From the NCBI RefSeq assembly GCF_000177635.2, contig NC_014836.1, positions 911,501 to 975,500 of the forward strand: a DNA stretch of 64,000 nt, read 5' to 3'. The position numbers and the translations under genes are program-made. The notes beneath the pieces were generated by a model that was not told the origin of the DNA, searched no databases, and saw nothing but the letters and a program-made list of their open reading frames with translations. This document shows, one piece after another, positions 17,767 through 25,845 of the stretch. Source of the DNA: Desulfurispirillum indicum S5 (GTDB lineage: Bacteria > Chrysiogenota > Chrysiogenetes > Chrysiogenales > Chrysiogenaceae). Numbering within the stretch: the stretch's first letter is position 1; each line of letters starts with the position of its first letter.

Positions 17767-18861
17767 TCAGCGTCCCAGGCAGACGCCGATCTCCTCAGCA
17801 GCGCGTACCAGCTGCCCGTCGGGATCAACGAACTTCAGATTCTCTATGGCCTCCTCAAAGGTCACATCGCAGATTTCCGTTCCACGCAGGGTCACCATGC
17901 GACCGAAGTTCCCCTCGTGGATCAGATCGGCTGCCGCCACCCCGAAGCGAGTAGAAAGTACCCTGTCGTAGGCCGTCGGCGCCCCCCCCCGCTGCACATG
18001 GCCAAGCACGGTGGTGCGCACTTCAGCTCCGGTAAAGTGCTCTATTTCCTCGGCCACCTTATAGGCGACGCCTCCCAGGCGCTCCACCGCGCCCTGACCA
18101 CCCTCATGGAGGACCGAGTGACTTCCCCCAACCGGCTTGGCCCCTTCAGCCACCACGACGATGGAAAAGCCTTCGCGCTTCATGCGCTGCCGGATCACAT
18201 CGCAGACACGTTCTATATTATAGGGAATCTCGGGGATGAGAATCACTTCAGCCCCACCAGCAATACCGCTGTGCAGGGCAATCCAGCCCGCATAGCGGCC
18301 CATCAGCTCAACGACCATCACCCGGTGATGGCTGGCTGCCGTTGTCTGCAGGCGATCCAGAGCATCGGTGGCAATGGCCACCGCCGTATCAAAACCAAAG
18401 GTGACATCGGTGGAAAGCAGGTCGTTATCAATGGTCTTCGGCACTCCCACGATGGGTATACCCTTCTTGTACAACTGATTCATGATCAGCATGGTGCCAT
18501 CGCCACCGATACCGACCACGGCGTCTATATGCTCCCGGCGGATATTTTCCACGACCGCGTCGCTGATATCCACCGTCTGCATGCGGCCATCTATTTCCTG
18601 TTTGATTTCAAAAGGGTTTCCACGGTTGGTGGTGCCCAGAACCGTGCCGCCTTTCTGCAGAAAACCCGCCACATTATGGCGATTCAGGGGAATCAGCTTG
18701 GTGGTCGTATCCATGACGCCCTGCAGGCCATCCTTGATACCGACAACTTCCCAGCCATATTTGATGTTTGCGGTTCGCACCACAGCCCTGATAACCGCGT
18801 TCAGCCCCGGACAGTCCCCCCCGCCCGTGGAAATGGCAATTTTCCTGATTTCGATAGCCAT
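17767..18861 (-). CDS. pfkA: 6-phosphofructokinase
   Basis: 364 aa. Phosphorylates fructose 6-phosphate in glycolysis. The N-terminus IAISTGGGDCPGLNAVIRA holds the nucleotide-binding loop. The donor-specificity positions are GGDG (Gly at the 104-equivalent, expected for ATP) and PKTIDND (Lys at the 124-equivalent, where E. coli PfkA has Gly). This is the combination known from the group III/mixed PFK lineage; ATP use is favoured. Also present are MGRYAGWIAL and a GGxPTAYDRVLSTRFG-type C-terminal motif. Start ATG at 18861 with AGGAGG 7 bases upstream; the upstream extension is discarded. Starts the pfkA-queA-ptsP run. Confidence 0.94.
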   Translation of the reverse strand: MAIEIRKIAISTGGGDCPGLNAVIRAVVRTANIKYGWEVVGIKDGLQGVMDTTTKLIPLNRHNVAGFLQKGGTVLGTTNRGNPFEIKQEIDGRMQTVDISDAVVENIRREHIDAVVGIGGDGTMLIMNQLYKKGIPIVGVPKTIDNDLLSTDVTFGFDTAVAIATDALDRLQTTAASHHRVMVVELMGRYAGWIALHSGIAGGAEVILIPEIPYNIERVCDVIRQRMKREGFSIVVVAEGAKPVGGSHSVLHEGGQGAVERLGGVAYKVAEEIEHFTGAEVRTTVLGHVQRGGAPTAYDRVLSTRFGVAAADLIHEGNFGRMVTLRGTEICDVTFEEAIENLKFVDPDGQLVRAAEEIGVCLGR

Positions 18862-18966
18862 AGAGCAACCTCCTGTGAAACCCGAGAGTTCGATCACAAA
18901 ACAGAAACACTCTAGCAAAAAGCGACAAGGCATTCACCAAGAATATGGAACCAGAAGGGATAAAGA

Positions 18967-18994
18967 CAGAAGCCACCCCGCAGGGTGGCTTCTG
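18967..18994 (-). terminator. gdhA terminator
   Basis: Perfect 11-base stem CAGAAGCCACC (18967-18977) / GGTGGCTTCTG (18984-18994) with a 6-base loop, followed on the minus strand by TCTTTAT. It lies 25 bases past the gdhA stop. The T tract is short, so it may be partly leaky towards pfkA. Confidence 0.7.
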
Positions 18995-19019
18995 AAAAGC
19001 TGCATGGAAATGGCAAGGC

Positions 19020-20519
<1,500 letters not shown>

Positions 20520-20541
20520 TCACTTTCCTGACACGAAGGAT

Positions 20542-20559
20542 ATGATTGTATACAATCAT
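20542..20559. promoter_or_regulatory. perfect 18-base palindrome, possible GntR-type operator
   Basis: ATGATTGTATACAATCAT is an exact palindrome between the divergent gdhA and PEP synthase-like genes. Its TTGTATACAA centre resembles operators of FCD-type GntR-family repressors. A related ATTGTATAC half-site lies in the nuo promoter (50982-50990). Confidence 0.5.
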
Positions 20560-20604
20560 CACAAGACTTGCAATGGAAATGTAATAAGTGTCAAAAGTGT
20601 CCGT

Positions 20605-20621
20605 TTTGTCATTATGACAAA
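20605..20621. promoter_or_regulatory. 17-base palindrome next to the PEP synthase-like start
   Basis: TTTGTCAT-T-ATGACAAA, two perfect 8-base arms around a single T, about 30 bases before the start at 20651. The shape suits a dimeric regulator, perhaps CRP/FNR-like, though spacing differs from the classical FNR box. AGTGTC occurs twice just upstream. Confidence 0.4.
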
Positions 20622-20650
20622 TACACCATATCTTAAACCGGAGCACAATA

Positions 20651-23260
20651 ATGAGTTACGCACTTCGTGAGAAAATATCTACTGGCAATAATGGACTTGA
20701 CCTTATTCTTGATCACCTGCGCCTCGGTGACAATGTTGTCTGGAAGGTCGACGAACTCAGCAGTTATCGCCACTTCGTGGGGCAATTTGTCGAACGCTCC
20801 CGCCAACAGGGGCGCAAAATTGTCTACATGCGCTTTGGCAGCGGAGAGCTCCTGATTGAGCCCTGCACGGATGTGGAGATAGTGGAACTCAACCCCAGGC
20901 TGGGTTTTGAGCCCTTTGCCACGGAAGTGCACCGGGTGCTCACCTCACGGGGACGGGGTGTCATCTATGTCTTCGACTGCCTCTCAGACCTCATATCCGC
21001 CTGGGCAACAGACTATATGGTAGGAAACTTCTTCCAGATCACCTGCCCCTACCTGCTCTCCCTGGACACCGTAGCCTACTTCGCCGTACGCAGCCAGAGC
21101 CACAGCCTTGACACCATGCAGCGCATCCGCAAAACCACTCAGGTCTTCCTGAACCTGTACAACCATCAGGGGAGCCACTATGTTCACCCCCTGAAAGTCT
21201 GGCAGCGACACTCGCCGACCATGTTCCTGCCCCACCGCGACCAGGGCGGCGAGTTTGTCCCCCTGGCCCGCAGTTACGAAGCCACCTCCCTCATGAGCCG
21301 CGTCCTGGAAGGAACACGGGACGTCACCCGCCAGCTGGATCACTGGCAACTGCTCTTCCTGAAAGCGGAAGAACTTCTGAGCAACGGTGGACCCGAAGAA
21401 GAGCAGAAGCGCATGGTCGTTCACCTGTGCCGCCATCTCATGGGTAAAGACGAACGCGTGCTTCAGCTGGCCCACCAGTACTTTTCACTGGCCGACCTGC
21501 TGGCGTTTAAACGTCGCATGATTGGAACCGGCTTTATCGGCGGCAAAACCACAGGCATGCTGCTGGCCAGCAACATACTTACTCAAAGCGATCCAGACTA
21601 CTGGCAGCATGCCCTTGAACCCCATGATTCGTACTTTATCGGCTCCAACCTTTACTACTGGTACCTCATCCACAACGACTGCTGGAGCCTCTTCATGGAG
21701 CATAAGGAGCACGAGGACCACAACAGTCCGGCCGCGCAGCAGCTGCGTGCCCGCATCATGCACGGAAAATTCCCCACGGCGATTCGCCAGGAATTTGAAA
21801 CCATGCTCGAATACTATGGACAATACCCCATTATCGTGCGCTCTTCGAGTCTCCTGGAAGATGGCTTCGGCAACGCCTTCGCTGGAAAGTATGACAGCTT
21901 TTTCCTCGCCAACCAGGAGATATCTCCGGAAGAGCGCCTTGAACATTTCGAGGATATTGTCAGGCGCATCTACTCCAGCACCATCGGCGGCGATGCCCTT
22001 GTCTACAGGCGCAAACGCGGGCTGATTGAGCAGGATGAGCAGATGGGACTGCTGGTGCAGCGGGTTATCGGCTCCTACCAAGGGCATTACTATTTCCCTG
22101 ATGCCGCCGGCGTAGGCATTTCCTACAACACCTTCGTCTGGGACAGCGCCATGGATCCCCAGGCCGGTATGCTGCGCCTGGTGGCGGGACTGGGGACCAG
22201 GGCCGTTGATCGCGCTGAAGGCGACTACGCGCGCCTAGTCGCCCTGGACCACCCCGGCAAGAAGCCGTATCATGAAGGCGAGGACACCCGTCGCTACGCC
22301 CAGAAGGATGTGGATGTCCTTGATCTCAACGCCAATGACCTGCGCACGGTGCCCTTCCAGTCCCTGACCCAGAAGCAGATGGAGCATGCCCTCGAGAAGA
22401 TCGCCCTGCGTGAACGGCGCACCATCTCACGCAAGGGCAAGCTCTCCCAGCCCCACATCAACTGGATACCCACCTTTGACCCCATGCTGGCAGACACCGA
22501 CTTCGCTGAGCGCATGCAGAAGGCCATGCAGACCCTGGAGAAGGTGTATCAGTACCCCGTGGATATTGAGTTCACTGTCAACTTCCGCGCCGATGGCAGC
22601 TACTGCCTGAATATCGTCCAGTGCCGACCTCTGCAGACACGGCGCCTGGGGCAACGCATCGATATTCCCAGGGACATCCCCGACTCCCACATCTTCCTGC
22701 GCCAGCAGGGCAACTTCGTGGGTGGCAGTATCTGCTGTGACATCAAGCGCATCATCATCGTCTATCCCCAGGCATATCATGAACTTTCCCTGGCCCAGAA
22801 ACACGAACTGTCGAAAATAGTCGGCGAAATCAATGCCGTCACCAGCCGCACGGAAGAGCCCACACTGCTGCTGGGACCAGGACGCTGGGGCACCACCACC
22901 CCCTCCCTGGGCGTACCCGTAAGCTTCTCCGAGATCAGCAACATGGCGATTCTTGCTGAGGTCGGCTGGGAACGGGGCGGCTTCATACCCGAGCTATCCT
23001 TTGGGACCCATTTCTTTCAGGATCTGGTGGAGAGTGAAATTTTTTACGTGGCCATCTTCCCCGAACGCAAAGAAGTAACTTTCCGTGAACAGTGGATTGA
23101 CACCCTGCCCAATGAACTGGACCAGTTTACGTCTCTGGCCTCGGACTTTGAGCACGCCATCAAAGTCTGCACGGCTCCCACATCCCTGTGCCTGCTGGCC
23201 GATGTACTCTCCCAGCAGCTGATGTGCTTTTCCGCAGAACCGGTCGGCGACAATGCCTGA
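20651..23260 (+). CDS. PEP synthase-like protein lacking the phospho-histidine domain
   Basis: 869 aa. The middle (about 280-665) is a PPDK/PEP-synthase N-terminal ATP-grasp domain: TGFIGGKTTGMLLA, IVRSSSLLEDGFGNAFAGKY, GHYYFPDAAGVGISYN and LNIVQCRPLQTR. The N-terminal ~230 residues begin STGNNGLDLIL and read like a RecA/KaiC fold, but where a Walker A loop should be there is GDNVVWKVDELSSYRHF, without GxxxxGK. The C-terminal ~200 residues carry LLLGPGRWGTTTPSLGVP (about 741) and no swivelling domain with GGxTSHxAI, nor a PEP TIM barrel. It therefore cannot run the full PEP synthase cycle; a partial phosphotransfer, binding or regulatory role is inferred. Start ATG has GGAG 7 bases upstream. 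Divergent from gdhA. Confidence 0.8.
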   Translation: MSYALREKISTGNNGLDLILDHLRLGDNVVWKVDELSSYRHFVGQFVERSRQQGRKIVYMRFGSGELLIEPCTDVEIVELNPRLGFEPFATEVHRVLTSRGRGVIYVFDCLSDLISAWATDYMVGNFFQITCPYLLSLDTVAYFAVRSQSHSLDTMQRIRKTTQVFLNLYNHQGSHYVHPLKVWQRHSPTMFLPHRDQGGEFVPLARSYEATSLMSRVLEGTRDVTRQLDHWQLLFLKAEELLSNGGPEEEQKRMVVHLCRHLMGKDERVLQLAHQYFSLADLLAFKRRMIGTGFIGGKTTGMLLASNILTQSDPDYWQHALEPHDSYFIGSNLYYWYLIHNDCWSLFMEHKEHEDHNSPAAQQLRARIMHGKFPTAIRQEFETMLEYYGQYPIIVRSSSLLEDGFGNAFAGKYDSFFLANQEISPEERLEHFEDIVRRIYSSTIGGDALVYRRKRGLIEQDEQMGLLVQRVIGSYQGHYYFPDAAGVGISYNTFVWDSAMDPQAGMLRLVAGLGTRAVDRAEGDYARLVALDHPGKKPYHEGEDTRRYAQKDVDVLDLNANDLRTVPFQSLTQKQMEHALEKIALRERRTISRKGKLSQPHINWIPTFDPMLADTDFAERMQKAMQTLEKVYQYPVDIEFTVNFRADGSYCLNIVQCRPLQTRRLGQRIDIPRDIPDSHIFLRQQGNFVGGSICCDIKRIIIVYPQAYHELSLAQKHELSKIVGEINAVTSRTEEPTLLLGPGRWGTTTPSLGVPVSFSEISNMAILAEVGWERGGFIPELSFGTHFFQDLVESEIFYVAIFPERKEVTFREQWIDTLPNELDQFTSLASDFEHAIKVCTAPTSLCLLADVLSQQLMCFSAEPVGDNA

Positions 23261-23421
23261 GTCAGTCCGGCAAATTCAGCGGAAGATCCAGTGTCAATTT
23301 TCGGATACTTTTACCTGAAGTGACATTTCCTCCTGTTTCCGCCATATTATCCTTGACCTCACAACGGAAATAGGCAATAACGGAAGAATGCCGCAAAACC
23401 AGGAAGCAAAGGGAGATAGAT

Positions 23422-24195
23422 ATGCAGATTGAGATTCTGGGGATGCACGACTCCATCGCCCCCGGGAAAAGTGGAATGTGCCTGCTGCTGAACCAAACCA
23501 TTGCCCTGGACGCGGGCGCCCTCACTGACAGTCTGCCCCTGGAACGACAGAAAAAGATCGAACATATCATCCTCACCCATTGTCACTTTGACCACATCAA
23601 AGGGCTGCCGTTTTTTGCCGACGGGCTTGCCATGACCTACGGTTCCCACAGCAGCAAACCCGCCCGAGTACACAGCCCGGCCAACGTCATCGACGACCTG
23701 CGCAGACACATCTTCAACAATGTCATCTGGCCGGATTTCACGGCTATCCCACCCAAAAACCCGGTACTGGCATACCATGAAGCACCGGAAACCTTCAGCA
23801 TAGATACCTGCCGCTTCCGTTTTATCCCAGTCACCCACGGTGTCCCCACCTACGCCATCCATATCTGCTGCGAAAACAGGCATGTGCTCTACGTCACTGA
23901 CACTGGCCCAACCATGCAACTGTGGAACTATCTCAATGACCTGCCCCATGCCATAGACGCCATGTTCATCGACGTGGCCTTCCCCAATCGCCTGGAAGAG
24001 CTGGCCATACTCAGCGGCCACCTGACTCCGGGGCTGCTGGCCCGGGAGCTGGAGAAAACCTCGAACCTCCCCGCCATGCTCTACCCCATACACATGAAGT
24101 CGCCTTATCGGGATGTCATCGGCGATGAGCTCGCCCAGACCCTGAAGGCCGGCTCCTACCACATCCCCGAACCCCTGGATATCATCACCTTCTGA
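23422..24195 (+). CDS. metallo-beta-lactamase-fold hydrolase, class II cyclic-nucleotide phosphodiesterase-like
   Basis: 257 aa. Metal-binding motif LTHCHFDHIKG (H53, H55, D57, H58), later VTHGVPTY, a TDTGPT aspartate and an SGHL histidine, as in class II cAMP phosphodiesterases. In that family the product is 5'-AMP. No signal peptide, so cytoplasmic. Start ATG with GGGAG 8 bases upstream. It follows the PEP synthase-like gene after 160 bases without an evident terminator and runs into aat 28 bases later, so a loose operon is possible. If the substrate is cAMP it would link to the PEP-related genes nearby, but this is inference; the MBL fold covers many substrates. Confidence 0.75.
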   Translation: MQIEILGMHDSIAPGKSGMCLLLNQTIALDAGALTDSLPLERQKKIEHIILTHCHFDHIKGLPFFADGLAMTYGSHSSKPARVHSPANVIDDLRRHIFNNVIWPDFTAIPPKNPVLAYHEAPETFSIDTCRFRFIPVTHGVPTYAIHICCENRHVLYVTDTGPTMQLWNYLNDLPHAIDAMFIDVAFPNRLEELAILSGHLTPGLLARELEKTSNLPAMLYPIHMKSPYRDVIGDELAQTLKAGSYHIPEPLDIITF

Positions 24196-24223
24196 GTTCC
24201 TCTGAAGGTGCTTGAGGTACCCC

Positions 24224-24961
24224 ATGATCCTCGTACACGCTGAACCACCAGTATACTACCTGAACCCGCAGCACGTGGCGTTCCCGGACCCGCTGCAGGG
24301 AGCTGGCGATGAACCCATCGCCATTGGCGGAAGCCTCTTGCCACACTGGCTGCTGCACGCCTACCGAAGCGGGATCTTCCCCTGGTTCAGCGAAGACGGA
24401 CTGCCCTATTGGTACTCTCCGGACCCACGCATGATCCTGCCCCTGACTGAGCTCAGCATATCGCGCTCAACCCGGAAATTTCTGCGCAGATCAACATGGG
24501 AAATCCGCTTCGATACGCACTTCATTCAGATCATCAGCCAGTGCGCCAATACCCTGCGCCCCGGACAAAAAGGCACCTGGATCAGCGAGGACTTCATAGA
24601 CGCCTACTCCCGGCTCCATGACATGGGCTATGGACATTGTGTGGGAGTCTACGAAAACGGCTTGCTCATCGGCGGGCTCTACGGATTATCCCTGGGAAAG
24701 GTCTTCTTTGGAGAATCCATGTTCAGCCAGCGGGATAACGCCTCGAAAACCGCCATGATCGCCCTGGTGAAGCACCTTCGCGCATGGGGCTTCGACTTTG
24801 TGGACTGCCAGATACCATCGGAGCACCTGAAGCATCTTGGCGCACAGGAGGTGAGCCGCCGCCAGTACTTCAGGCTTCTGGAGCAGTCTCTGGAAGAAGT
24901 GGATCGAGTCGGAAAATGGAATGTCATCTGCCATGCCAGCGAACTGATCACGGGCCTGTAG
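24224..24961 (+). CDS. aat: leucyl/phenylalanyl-tRNA--protein transferase
   Basis: 245 aa. Adds Leu or Phe from tRNA to N-terminal Arg/Lys of proteins, marking them for ClpS-ClpAP (N-end rule). Family signatures: GIFPWFSEDGLPYWYSPDPRMIL, GYGHCVGVYENGLLIGGLYG, FFGESMFSQRDNASKTA, and FDFVDCQIPSEHLKHLGA. Start ATG at 24224, with GAGG 6 bases away; an in-frame TTG 12 bases upstream contains part of that site and is rejected. Located 28 bases after the phosphodiesterase-like gene; convergent with the M23 peptidase gene. ClpA/ClpS are not in the window. Confidence 0.96.
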   Translation: MILVHAEPPVYYLNPQHVAFPDPLQGAGDEPIAIGGSLLPHWLLHAYRSGIFPWFSEDGLPYWYSPDPRMILPLTELSISRSTRKFLRRSTWEIRFDTHFIQIISQCANTLRPGQKGTWISEDFIDAYSRLHDMGYGHCVGVYENGLLIGGLYGLSLGKVFFGESMFSQRDNASKTAMIALVKHLRAWGFDFVDCQIPSEHLKHLGAQEVSRRQYFRLLEQSLEEVDRVGKWNVICHASELITGL

Positions 24962-24984
24962 AACATTTAACAGGAACAAGCGGA

Positions 24985-25839
24985 CTACGGATCAGAGACC
25001 CCAATCCTTCCCAGATCACGGGAATTCAGAAAGAGCAGCGGCTCAACCCGCACATCGCCCAAGCTGACAGTCCAGTGCAGATGGGGACCCGTGGCGCGGC
25101 CCGTGCGCCCGACAGTTCCAATGACCTCTTCGCGCGCCACCTGTTGTCCCGTGCTCACGTGAATCTCGTGCAGATGGCAGTACATGGTCACCAGCCCATG
25201 GCCATGATCAATGAACACCGTCTTGCCGTTGAAAAAGTAATCCCCCACTTCCACCACCATGCCAGCAGCGGCCGCAACCACCGGGGTACCCTGGGCGGCC
25301 GCAATATCAATGCCGCTGTGGGGGCTGCGCGGCTCGCCATTGAAATAGCGGCGCAGGCCAAAGGGGCTGGAAAAACGGCCCGCGACGGGCAGGCTCAGCG
25401 AGGGCTCACTCACATGCCATGTGTCAGTGCGCGTTGCAAAGGCCGCCAGAATCTGTGGCCGCTCCCGATGAAAGCGGGCCAGATCCTCCTCGGAGAGGCG
25501 TACTGTGCGATCATCGGGCAAGGTGATGCGCTGAGCGGGATACTCCTTGGGCAGAATTTCAAAAAAATAGGAGCGGGCGCGCCCGTCGTCCATTGTCACC
25601 ACGACGCGGTGCTCCCCCGGATTTGCGTCCAGGGGAATACCCACCACGGCTCGCAGTTCGCCATCAAAGAAGCTGGCCAGCACCGGCCGATCGCCAAAAA
25701 GGATCTGGACGGCCCTTTCGCTCTCTGCGGAAAGGGGAACCAGGGCCACGCCTCCGGGAACCGGATCGTGACGGACAAAGGCCTGGGCACTGCCCACCAG
25801 CAGCAGCGCCAAGAGAAGAAGCGGCAGGATTCTGCTCAT
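24985..25839 (-). CDS. M23-family (LytM) peptidase, secreted
   Basis: 284 aa. Signal peptide (MSRILPLLLLALLLVGSAQA), a beta-rich N-terminal domain of about 110 residues, then an M23 domain with the zinc ligands in SPHSGIDIAA and GPHLHW and the usual GMVVEVGDYFFNGKTVFIDHG core. Acts on peptidoglycan cross-links in the periplasm, or may serve as an activator. Both HxxxD and HxH motifs are intact, so an active enzyme is likely. It starts 6 bases after the stop of the Maf/DUF115 gene with GGAG ahead, so it is probably co-transcribed with the flagellin-glycosylation genes; a role at flagellar wall passage is conceivable but not shown. Confidence 0.9.
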   Translation of the reverse strand: MSRILPLLLLALLLVGSAQAFVRHDPVPGGVALVPLSAESERAVQILFGDRPVLASFFDGELRAVVGIPLDANPGEHRVVVTMDDGRARSYFFEILPKEYPAQRITLPDDRTVRLSEEDLARFHRERPQILAAFATRTDTWHVSEPSLSLPVAGRFSSPFGLRRYFNGEPRSPHSGIDIAAAQGTPVVAAAAGMVVEVGDYFFNGKTVFIDHGHGLVTMYCHLHEIHVSTGQQVAREEVIGTVGRTGRATGPHLHWTVSLGDVRVEPLLFLNSRDLGRIGVSDP

Positions 25840-25845
25840 GAATGA

